Positions 1 to 4,998 are shown, counted from the stretch's first letter. The stretch: 5,065 nt of DNA from Methanobacteriaceae archaeon (GCA_011620845.1 WOYJ01000138.1:1-5065), one strand, 5' to 3'. Translations and numbers: made by a program. The notes: generated by a model from the sequence alone, not told the origin.

Positions 1-96
1 ATAGTCTATAAATCATTTTTATCAATTATTTTCGGAGTATTAGGAATAATATTACTTATAATACTCCTACATAAGTATAAAACTCAAAAAAATTAA
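1..96 (+). CDS. C-terminal end of a membrane-anchored protein (partial, 5' end outside window)
   Basis: Reading from the first base, 31 sense codons run to a TAA at 94-96. The peptide begins IVYKSFLSIIFGVLGI, continues with a hydrophobic run ILLIILL, and ends HKYKTQKN. A single stretch of about 18 hydrophobic residues followed by a short basic tail is the pattern of a C-terminal membrane anchor with a cytoplasmic stop-transfer tail. This is common at the end of archaeal surface or adhesin-like proteins, but the ectodomain lies outside the window, so family and function cannot be given. A 9-bp inverted repeat lies inside it (34-42 and 59-67). An AT-rich chance reading frame is possible, but the composition argues for a real gene end. 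Confidence 0.5.
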   Translation: MVYKSFLSIIFGVLGIILLIILLHKYKTQKN

Positions 97-407
97 AGTT
101 GAACTATTTGAGCAGAAGTCCAACCAATACAACAGTAAAATGGAATGATTATAATGATACATTGGAAAGACTTTGGTTTATAATTGAACCCTAAGTTAAA
201 CCTGCTAAACGTCTAAAAAGCTTGTAGTCAAGGATATTCACAGATTAAAAGTTTATAAGCTATTTGATCAGGGACAATTATCAAAAAGAAATTTTATACT
301 CATAAAGCAGCTGCGATTATCTAATTTTTCATTCATCACAAATGATGCGTTAAATCTTGATTTGAATCTGTGAAAAGGTAGAGAAAGATTTTTATCCTCA
401 AAGTATT
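97..407. other. AT-rich intergenic region, no convincing gene
   Basis: This stretch separates the end of the left-edge gene from the end of the small gene on the minus strand. Both genes end here, so it is a convergent 3' region. Two short open stretches on the plus strand (81-191, 37 codons; 209-370, 54 codons) read like protein but have no good start codon or ribosome binding site. They may be decayed coding remnants or chance. No RNA gene, insertion-sequence end or clear terminator hairpin is seen; for the minus-strand operon, only weak pyrimidine-rich stretches lie just past the stop. Confidence 0.5.
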
Positions 408-746
408 CTAAAACAGTATCTTCCCCAGTCCCTGTAAATTTTTCTCAATGAATGGCTTAGCTTTTGGATCCGCTAGTATCTTCAACTGTTCCTGTTTAGT
501 TTCCTGATACGCCCTCTTTAAAATTTCCTGCAGATCCTCTACAGGCATCTCCAGGACTTTCTTGATCTTAGCCATCTCCTCAGGGGATAAAGTGTCTTTG
601 TATTCTTCAATTCGGCCCTGGAAAGAATTTACCACGTTTGAATTGCTGGATACAACCATCTTCAATAGTAAGGGTGGGACCTGGGTGAATTGATCCATTA
701 AGCCGATTACATCTTCTTCAGTTACCTTTACTTCTTGTGTTTCCAT
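408..746 (-). CDS. Hypothetical 112-residue helical protein, third gene of the OFOR operon
   Basis: I do not recognise this family. The protein starts METQEVKVTEEDVIGLMDQF. It is acidic at the N-terminus and then mostly charged, amphipathic and probably helical (residues about 43-95, with IEEYKDTLSPEEMAKIKKVL and LQEILKRAYQETKQEQ). It ends near a KPFIEKNLQGLGKILF segment. It has no cysteine, signal peptide or membrane segment, so a soluble cytoplasmic protein without metal or cofactor binding is likely. The ATG at 746 is chosen because AGGTGA (757-762) lies 10 bases upstream; an in-frame GTG at 782 would add 12 residues but has no well-placed ribosome binding site. It follows the OFOR beta gene by 77 bases on the same strand. 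An accessory or assembly role for the oxidoreductase is possible but is inference from position only. Confidence 0.75.
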   Translation of the reverse strand: METQEVKVTEEDVIGLMDQFTQVPPLLLKMVVSSNSNVVNSFQGRIEEYKDTLSPEEMAKIKKVLEMPVEDLQEILKRAYQETKQEQLKILADPKAKPFIEKNLQGLGKILF

Positions 747-756
747 GGTTCTATGT

Positions 757-762
757 TCACCT
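757..762 (-). promoter_or_regulatory. Ribosome binding site deciding the start of the small gene
   Basis: AGGTGA on the minus strand matches the archaeal anti-Shine-Dalgarno (complement of UCACCU) and lies 10 bases before the ATG at 746. It favours that ATG over the in-frame GTG at 782. Confidence 0.6.
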
Positions 763-807
763 TTTGATTCTAATAACTTCACCTTCGGAGTCTATTAATT
801 TCACCAT
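757..807 (-). CDS. Possible 16-residue leader micro-ORF between the OFOR beta gene and the small gene
   Basis: An ATG at 805-807 opens a frame reading MVKLIDSEGEVIRIKR and stopping at the TGA of 757-759. That TGA lies within the AGGTGA ribosome binding site of the following gene, so a ribosome finishing here would be well placed to initiate at the ATG at 746. An AGGTGA also precedes it (at the OFOR beta stop), but 16 bases upstream, which is long. Codons 2-10 (VKLIDSEGE) resemble the next repeat unit read one frame over (VKLLESKGE). It may be an untranslated by-product of the tandem repeat. Confidence 0.2.
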   Translation of the reverse strand: MVKLIDSEGEVIRIKR

Positions 808-823
808 TATAGCATAATAAAGT

Positions 824-1684
824 TCACCTTTTGGATGCTATCAATCTTTCCAGTTTACCCATGTCTACTCTACGTTTATATATGGGTGTTTTATCCTCTA
901 GGTAGACTTCTAAGTTTTCTTCGAATGTTTTTTTATCCGGGTTCATATAGAATATTCCCAGGGGGAATTTATCGGTCTCCATGGATCTTTTAAAGGCCTG
1001 TTCAATATCATAGGGGTCGTGGGAGTCTTCCAGGTAATAGGTGCTTTCTTTAAACCACTGGTAGGTGTTCACTTTATTAAAAGTGACGCATGGCTGGAAT
1101 ATATCAACCAGGGCGTATCCCTTATGTTTTATGGCTTTTTTAAGGATGTTTTTGGTTTCTTCTGTATCTCTACAGTAAGCTCTAGCTACAAAAGAAGCTT
1201 TCAGGGCAATTGCTATCGATATCGGGTTGAATGGCTCTAAAAATACTCCTTCAACCTGTAAATTGGTCTTAAATTCTGTCCTGCTTGTGGGGGATGCCTG
1301 TCCCTTGGTCAATCCATAGACCATGTTGTTGTGGACCAGGTTGGTTATGTCCGGGTTTCGGCGGATGTTGTGTATGAAGTGGTTGCCTCCCTCCCCATAC
1401 ATGCAGCCGTCCCCACTTACATCGATCACAGTAAGTTCCGGGTTTACTGCCTTAATGGCAACTGCTGGAGGTAGTGATCTGCCGTGGAGACTGTTGAATA
1501 CGTTACATTTAATATAGTGGGGGAGTTTCCCGGCCTGTCCAATTCCACTTACTAAAACCAGGTTTTCTGGCTTTATTTCCAGTTCTGCCAGGGTTTCTTT
1601 AAGTGTTTGTAGAATGAAAAAGTCACCGCACCCGGGACACCAGGCCACATCGGCATCATCCATGTTGAAGTCCTTAGCATCCAT
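824..1684 (-). CDS. 2-oxoacid:ferredoxin oxidoreductase, beta (thiamine diphosphate) subunit
   Basis: This 286-residue protein is the ThDP- and iron-sulfur-binding half of a two-subunit OFOR (KorB/PorB-like). It catalyses CoA-dependent oxidative decarboxylation of a 2-oxoacid with ferredoxin, or the reverse carboxylation. Visible motifs: WCPGCGD (Cys16, Cys19) at the N-terminus; FNSLHGR (63-69); the ThDP motif GDG (91-93) followed 25 residues later by Asn-Asn (119-120); YGLTKGQASPTS (123-134); and FQPCVTFN with Cys199, normally the fourth cluster ligand. The position usually occupied by the third cluster Cys (GIGC) reads GIGQAGK with Gln50, and a Cys appears at 60 instead. Family length is about 280-305, so it is complete. 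Its ATG lies two bases after the alpha-subunit stop, with a G6 ribosome binding site inside the alpha gene's end, so translation is probably coupled. The 2-oxoacid used cannot be read from sequence. Confidence 0.93.
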   Translation of the reverse strand: MDAKDFNMDDADVAWCPGCGDFFILQTLKETLAELEIKPENLVLVSGIGQAGKLPHYIKCNVFNSLHGRSLPPAVAIKAVNPELTVIDVSGDGCMYGEGGNHFIHNIRRNPDITNLVHNNMVYGLTKGQASPTSRTEFKTNLQVEGVFLEPFNPISIAIALKASFVARAYCRDTEETKNILKKAIKHKGYALVDIFQPCVTFNKVNTYQWFKESTYYLEDSHDPYDIEQAFKRSMETDKFPLGIFYMNPDKKTFEENLEVYLEDKTPIYKRRVDMGKLERLIASKR

Positions 1685-1686
1685 TT

Positions 1687-3405
1687 TTATAACCCCCCGA
1701 TACTTTTTAAGGTTTCTGTAACTTCTTCAACGGAAAAGGGCATTCCATTATACTTTAAGATTTTTTCATCGATTTCTAAGCCGGTTTCCATTCTAATCAG
1801 ATTAGCAAACTGTGCAGAAGCATTATTTTCGAATATAACTGTTTTATCAGCCTTATTCATATAATTTACTGTATCAGGATGCAGTGGATACAACTGTTTG
1901 AAGTGTAAAAAGGATATTTCTTCCCAACCCAAATAATTCAGCGCTTCTTTTATAGTTCCGTAGGTAGATCCCCAGCCTACCGCCAGGATTTCATAATCAT
2001 CACTTCCCAAGAGTTCAGGAGGAATAATATCCTTCTTGATCAGCTTCATCTTTTTAGTGTATCGTTTATCAACCATCCTGGCTCTAATTTCCAGGTCTTC
2101 AGTGATGTGGCCCTCTTCATCGTGTTCATCAGCATCGATTACCACCAGTCCATCCCCATACCCTGGAATTCCCCGTGGGGAGAGACCATCCGGTGTTAGT
2201 TCGTATCTCCTGTAATCCTTAGTTGTCCTGACGATATGTTCTTCAACTGCCAGGTTACTTAAATCAAGGGACGGGTGGTTATAGTTGCATTCAGCGAAGT
2301 ACTGATCTGAGAGGATGAAGACCGGTATCTGGTATTTATCTGCCAGGTTAAATGCCCTGTGTGAGAGTTCAAATGCGTCTTTGAAGTTTCCTGGGGCGAA
2401 AATTACCCTGGCGAACTCTCCCGGCCCGGAGTATAGTGTTAGATTCAGGTCTTCCTGTGCTGTTCTGGTGGGAAGTCCCACTGCTGGTCCTGGCCTCTGG
2501 CCTACGTATATTACCACGGGTGTTTCTGTCATTCCCGATAATCCTACAGCCTCCTCCATAAGGGCGAATCCACTTCCGGAGGTGGCGATCATGGCCCGGG
2601 CCCCGGCGTAGAAAGCCCCGATGGACATATTTATGGCAGCTATTTCGTCCTCTGCCTGTTCAAAAATGACATCAAAATCCTTTCCATTCTCGGCTATGAA
2701 TATCTGCAGTGGTGTTGAAGGGGTCATGGGATAGGACGCCATGAATTTGCAGTTACCTGCCAAACAACCCAAACCTACTGCCTCTGTTCCACTTAAAAGC
2801 AGTTCATCTTTAACTGACGGACCCTTTTCTATCTCAAACTTGAAATCGTTTGATCCCATCAATTCTTCCCCCAGCTGGTATCCCTTCCTTCCGGCCTGGA
2901 GATCTTTTTCTACGATTTTTTCTCCTTTACGGGCGAACATTTTAATTATTATCTGGTCGAATACACCAGATGGGATGTTGAGCATGCAGGAGATGACTCC
3001 GGCAGCTATCACGTTGGCAAAGATTATGCCTCCCAATTCCTCTGCACTCTTCAGAACTGGAATTTTCAGGACGTTATATTCTCCAGTTACTGACTTTAAC
3101 TGGTCTTCATCACCTATTATCTGGGTGTCCTTTGTTATCCTTCTACCTAAATGTCCTATGGCCCCTTCATTTATGGCCAGGAGAATATCGATGCGGTCCA
3201 CATATGCGGCGACTCTTTTAGATGAAATACGTATCTCTGTAGAGTTTAATCCTCCTCTTACCCGGGACATATATTCTTTTGAAGAAAATACATGATAGCC
3301 GGCCAGTTTAATGGCCTGTACCAGTATCATTTCCACCGTTTGTATGCCCTGACCTGCTTCTCCACATATAACTACAGATAAATCCTCTTTAGATGGATTA
3401 GAAAT
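1687..3405 (-). CDS. 2-oxoacid:ferredoxin oxidoreductase, fused gamma-alpha subunit; ATT start proposed
   Basis: With the proposed start this is 572 residues. Residues about 10-185 are the gamma domain, opening with VVICGEAGQGIQTVEM (11-26) and including YMSRVRGGLNSTEIRI. The alpha domain follows: the pyrimidine-binding part with SGTEAVGLGCLAGN, SYPMTPST (224-231), ATSGSGFALMEEAVGLSGMTETPVV and VGLPTRTAQEDLN, then a C-terminal transketolase-like domain (VGWGSTYGTIKEAL at about 476). Gamma-alpha fusion is typical of two-subunit archaeal OFORs. The first canonical start in frame is GTG at 3336, which would delete the conserved GEAGQGI. Upstream, the frame stays open to a TAA at 3451-3453 without ATG, GTG or TTG. 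The ATT at 3403-3405 has AGAGGGGGAT five bases before it and gives the expected N-terminal length. Function as for the beta subunit, which follows it. An A-run frameshift or sequence error is the alternative. Confidence 0.9.
   Translation of the reverse strand: MSNPSKEDLSVVICGEAGQGIQTVEMILVQAIKLAGYHVFSSKEYMSRVRGGLNSTEIRISSKRVAAYVDRIDILLAINEGAIGHLGRRITKDTQIIGDEDQLKSVTGEYNVLKIPVLKSAEELGGIIFANVIAAGVISCMLNIPSGVFDQIIIKMFARKGEKIVEKDLQAGRKGYQLGEELMGSNDFKFEIEKGPSVKDELLLSGTEAVGLGCLAGNCKFMASYPMTPSTPLQIFIAENGKDFDVIFEQAEDEIAAINMSIGAFYAGARAMIATSGSGFALMEEAVGLSGMTETPVVIYVGQRPGPAVGLPTRTAQEDLNLTLYSGPGEFARVIFAPGNFKDAFELSHRAFNLADKYQIPVFILSDQYFAECNYNHPSLDLSNLAVEEHIVRTTKDYRRYELTPDGLSPRGIPGYGDGLVVIDADEHDEEGHITEDLEIRARMVDKRYTKKMKLIKKDIIPPELLGSDDYEILAVGWGSTYGTIKEALNYLGWEEISFLHFKQLYPLHPDTVNYMNKADKTVIFENNASAQFANLIRMETGLEIDEKILKYNGMPFSVEEVTETLKSIGGL
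1693..1698 (-). promoter_or_regulatory. Ribosome binding site of the OFOR beta gene, inside the end of the alpha gene
   Basis: Six Gs on the minus strand, in the alpha subunit's last Gly-Gly codons, lie 8 bases before the beta ATG at 1684. The stop and the start are two bases apart, pointing to translational coupling and equal subunit synthesis. Confidence 0.5.
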
Positions 3406-3410
3406 GTTAA

Positions 3411-3420
3411 ATCCCCCTCT
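3411..3420 (-). promoter_or_regulatory. Strong Shine-Dalgarno before the proposed ATT start of the OFOR alpha gene
   Basis: AGAGGGGGAT on the minus strand resembles GGAGGTGAT, the complement of the archaeal 16S rRNA 3' end. It ends five bases before ATT at 3405-3403. No canonical start codon lies at a usable distance downstream in the right frame, so this site is the main evidence for ATT initiation. Confidence 0.5.
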
Positions 3421-3484
3421 AAATTTTTTCCATGAAGAAATTTGGTTTTTTTAAATTATTTACCCAACAAATTTTTACTGAATT

Positions 3485-3492
3485 CTTATATG
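3485..3492 (-). promoter_or_regulatory. Candidate TATA box for the OFOR operon
   Basis: CATATAAG on the minus strand lies about 80 bases upstream of the proposed ATT start. A transcription start about 25 bases downstream (near 3463) would leave a leader of roughly 58 bases containing the strong Shine-Dalgarno. The region is AT-rich, so other TATA-like sequences compete. Confidence 0.35.
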
Positions 3493-3511
3493 ATTTATGG
3501 ACATGATTCTA

Positions 3512-3540
3512 CTTAAATATTAAGTTTTCTTAAATTTAAG
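3512..3540. promoter_or_regulatory. Paired CTTAA/TTAAG palindromes, candidate operator in the divergent promoter region
   Basis: CTTAA-ATA-TTAAG (3512-3524) is followed after TTTT by the perfect 12-bp palindrome CTTAAATTTAAG (3529-3540). This gives four alternating half-sites with dyad centres about 16.5 bp apart. The pair lies between the candidate TATA boxes of the OFOR operon and the CBS gene, where a regulator could control both. The AT-rich background raises the chance of coincidence. Confidence 0.35.
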
Positions 3541-3572
3541 CCTTTAAACCGGATTTTTACTTATTAATTGCC

Positions 3573-3591
3573 TATAAAATCCTTATAAAAG
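3573..3591 (+). promoter_or_regulatory. Candidate TATA boxes for the CBS-domain gene
   Basis: Two good TATA elements sit side by side on the plus strand: TATAAAAT (3573-3580) and TTATAAAAG (3583-3591). The second would place transcription start near 3610, giving a leader of about 50 bases before the ATG at 3664. The 8-bp inverted repeat AACCGGAT (3547-3554) / ATCCGGTT (3609-3616) brackets them. Confidence 0.45.
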
Positions 3592-3663
3592 AAAATAAAG
3601 CCATTTTTATCCGGTTACAGAGAACAATTACCCTTTTATTTGAGTAGCTATAAAAATAAATCC

Positions 3664-4047
3664 ATGAGAGATGATCTAAAAGCAAAGAATGTGATGATCG
3701 AAACGGTGCAGACCATCTCACCAACCGACCTCATCGCTGCTGCCAAGCTTAAGATGATGCGCAGTAACGTTGGTGGACTCCCAGTAGTGAACGATGGAAA
3801 ATTGGTGGGCATTATAACCCATAGGGATATCTTACTTGCTGGTGGGGAGGCAGTGGGGCTTAAAGTTGAAGAATTAATGAGTAAAAACCTTAGAACAGCT
3901 GAATCAGACACGTCTTTAGTGGAAATCATCAAAATTATGGTTGACGAAGGTTATCAAAGAATCCCTGTAGTCCAAAATGGAAAGTTAATTGGACTGGTAA
4001 CCCAAAGCTCGGTTATACGTGCAATTGCCGATTTAGTTGGTCCTTAG
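3664..4047 (+). CDS. Two-CBS-domain (Bateman) protein
   Basis: This 127-residue protein consists almost only of two CBS motifs. CBS1 (about 6-60) carries VMIETVQTISPTD and GGLPVVNDGKLVGIITHRDIL; CBS2 (about 68-123) carries LMSKNLRTAESDTS and RIPVVQNGKLIGLVTQSSVIRAI. Such pairs form a Bateman module that binds adenosine-containing ligands such as AMP, ATP or SAM and usually regulates a partner. CBS1 has the usual ribose/phosphate motif T-x-R-D (52-55), while CBS2 has TQSS (113-116) without the acid, so the two sites may differ in ligand affinity. The ATG at 3664 is chosen because it places the VM motif about 10 residues in, as is usual. A TTG at 3640 would add eight residues. No ribosome binding site is visible for either start. 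It is divergent from the OFOR operon and convergent with marker 8; its target is unknown. Confidence 0.88.
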   Translation: MRDDLKAKNVMIETVQTISPTDLIAAAKLKMMRSNVGGLPVVNDGKLVGIITHRDILLAGGEAVGLKVEELMSKNLRTAESDTSLVEIIKIMVDEGYQRIPVVQNGKLIGLVTQSSVIRAIADLVGP

Positions 4048-4065
4048 ATGTATTTGGCCCCCTAT

Positions 4066-4100
4066 TTGAATCATTAAATCAATTGAACCATTAAATCAAT
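4066..4100. repeat. 17-bp tandem duplication between the converging CBS and marker 8 genes
   Basis: TTGAATCATTAAATCAA (4066-4082) is followed at once by TTGAACCATTAAATCAA (4083-4099) and the next base also matches. The copies differ at one position. The second copy contains the marker 8 stop codon (TAA on the minus strand, 4091-4093) and half of a perfect 7-bp hairpin, AACCATT / AATGGTT (4086-4092, 4098-4104). Confidence 0.7.
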
Positions 4101-4930
4101 GGTTTGGGGATCTGGGCATCCTTTTTTTCCTTCAGCCCACCTATTTTTTCTATCCTTATCTCTAGGAATTTTTTACCATCCTCGGTTATCCCGAATATGG
4201 GTATGCTATCTCCAGCGCGGAAAAACCCTCTCTCTGTACCTATTTCCCGGATGTACCGGGATGCACAACCGGTCACTACATCTGCATGATCTAAAATAAC
4301 CTCAGCATCTTCTTTAGTAACTTCTGTGGCATGGGCTACGAATATGTAGATCTTAACGCCAGTGTGCTGGCTTTCCACTTCCCTGAGTTTTATAGTATCA
4401 TCGGCCGATATCACGGTGACTGCTATTCTTTTATAACCCATGTCTATGGCCTTTAAAACCCCGTCAACTTGACTGATCCTGGCAGTTTCAGGGTCAAGGA
4501 CGTTCTCTTTACCTATGACTTCTATAACTTCTTCTAGAGGGGTGGTGCTTAAAAGACCGGATACTCTACCGCCTATGCCCTGGATGAGTTCTGATTCTGT
4601 TAGGATCACCGTTCCACATCCTTCACAGACCGTGACCGCGGCATCGATCAGTCCTTCCTCGGTCAGGGTGTTTAATGTCTCTGAGACTCCGAAGCTGAGG
4701 AAATCCTTCATCCGCAGGGTCCTGTCGCCGGTGCACATCCCGAAGTCTTTTATTCTAAATTCGATGTTCCCCTTGACATGTTCTGGTGTGAGCTTTTTAA
4801 TTCCCCTGTATTTGTCAAATATGGGACAGTATTCTATTTTTGGCTTGCCTACTTCCACTACTTTCCCATTTTTTATTACCACCCTGGTTTTTCCCAGTGC
4901 TTCGATTACGTGTTCGTCTTTATCGGCCAT
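4091..4930 (-). CDS. Methanogenesis marker protein 8 (DUF2099 family)
   Basis: This 279-residue protein is recognised as methanogenesis marker 8 from its N-terminus (EHVIEALGKTRVVIKNGKVV, then EYCPIFDKYRGI and IEFRIKDFGMCT), the VCEGCGTVILTESELIQGIGG stretch, STTPLEEVIE, and the C-terminal TGCASRYIREI region. The family is found in methanogens as part of a set tracking with methyl-coenzyme M reductase; its biochemical role is unknown. Cysteines fall at 35, 66, 102, 105 and 222; Cys102-x-x-Cys105 with the others could bind a metal or cluster, which is inference. No signal peptide or membrane segment is seen, so it is probably cytoplasmic. The ATG at 4930 follows AGGTGATT, an excellent ribosome binding site. 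Length fits the family, so it is complete. It stands alone on its strand in this window, converging with the CBS gene. Confidence 0.92.
   Translation of the reverse strand: MADKDEHVIEALGKTRVVIKNGKVVEVGKPKIEYCPIFDKYRGIKKLTPEHVKGNIEFRIKDFGMCTGDRTLRMKDFLSFGVSETLNTLTEEGLIDAAVTVCEGCGTVILTESELIQGIGGRVSGLLSTTPLEEVIEVIGKENVLDPETARISQVDGVLKAIDMGYKRIAVTVISADDTIKLREVESQHTGVKIYIFVAHATEVTKEDAEVILDHADVVTGCASRYIREIGTERGFFRAGDSIPIFGITEDGKKFLEIRIEKIGGLKEKKDAQIPKPLI
4122..4149 (+). terminator. Possible T-run terminator for the CBS gene
   Basis: On the plus strand, T7 (4122-4128) and T6 (4144-4149) follow the CBS stop by about 75-100 bases. Archaeal transcription often ends at such T runs without a hairpin. 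They lie inside the 3' end of the oppositely oriented marker 8 gene, where they encode Lys codons, so the runs may be incidental. Confidence 0.25.
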
Positions 4931-4933
4931 TTA

Positions 4934-4941
4934 ATCACCTG
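4934..4941 (-). promoter_or_regulatory. Ribosome binding site of the marker 8 gene
   Basis: AGGTGATT on the minus strand matches the complement of the archaeal 16S 3' end over its length and lies just upstream of the ATG at 4930, a close spacing. No alternative start nearby competes. Confidence 0.6.
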
Positions 4942-4969
4942 CGTGATGTTTTCCTTAGATCCCCTTGAT

Positions 4970-4977
4970 CTTATAGT
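4970..4977 (-). promoter_or_regulatory. Candidate TATA box for the marker 8 gene
   Basis: ACTATAAG on the minus strand would place transcription start near 4947, a leader of under 20 bases containing the ribosome binding site. A second candidate is the AT-rich block around 5012-5022, which would give a longer leader. The choice cannot be settled by eye. Confidence 0.25.
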
Positions 4978-4998
4978 GTTCCTTTTTTTAAGATAGTG

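Larger units (their letters stand above)
755..844 (-). repeat. Degenerate four-unit tandem repeat, period 22-23 bp, each unit ending in GGTGAA
   Basis: Read on the minus strand, four contiguous units occupy 844-822, 821-799, 798-777 and 776-755. Each begins TT, and three carry ATAG or TTAG near bases 4-7. Three end AAAAGGTGAAC or close to it; the second is the most diverged. Unit 1 is the last codons and stop of the OFOR beta gene, and unit 4 supplies the ribosome binding site of the next gene. Units 3 and 4 match at about 17 of 22 bases. Duplication of the beta gene's 3' end, with its SD-like sequence, is the simplest explanation. Confidence 0.55.

Noticed and set aside
408..782. GTG at 782 as start of the small gene
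   Set aside because: It has no well-spaced ribosome binding site. The extra 12 residues come from the tandem repeat, and ATG 746 has AGGTGA at 10 bases.
2741..3295. 184-codon open frame on the plus strand
   Set aside because: It lies wholly antisense to the OFOR alpha gene, whose motifs are clear. Its translation has no recognisable domain and is Ser/Pro-rich, as expected of a shadow frame.
1687..3336. GTG at 3334-3336 as start of the OFOR alpha gene
   Set aside because: It removes the conserved GEAGQGI motif encoded just upstream in the same open frame, has no ribosome binding site, and leaves the strong one at 3411-3420 unused.
408..3405. A four-subunit OFOR operon including a delta ferredoxin subunit
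   Set aside because: No ORF with CxxCxxCxxxCP motifs is present in the window, and gamma and alpha are fused, which fits the two-subunit type.
3640..3663. TTG at 3640 as start of the CBS protein
   Set aside because: The eight added residues (ending NKS) precede the expected CBS start and no ribosome binding site supports TTG. An ATG is available at 3664.
4066..4100. Start of a CRISPR-like array
   Set aside because: Only two abutting 17-bp copies with no spacers; this is a simple tandem duplication.
4515..4934. 139-codon open frame on the plus strand
   Set aside because: Antisense to the marker 8 gene, with low-complexity Ser/Thr/Pro-rich translation and no ribosome binding site.
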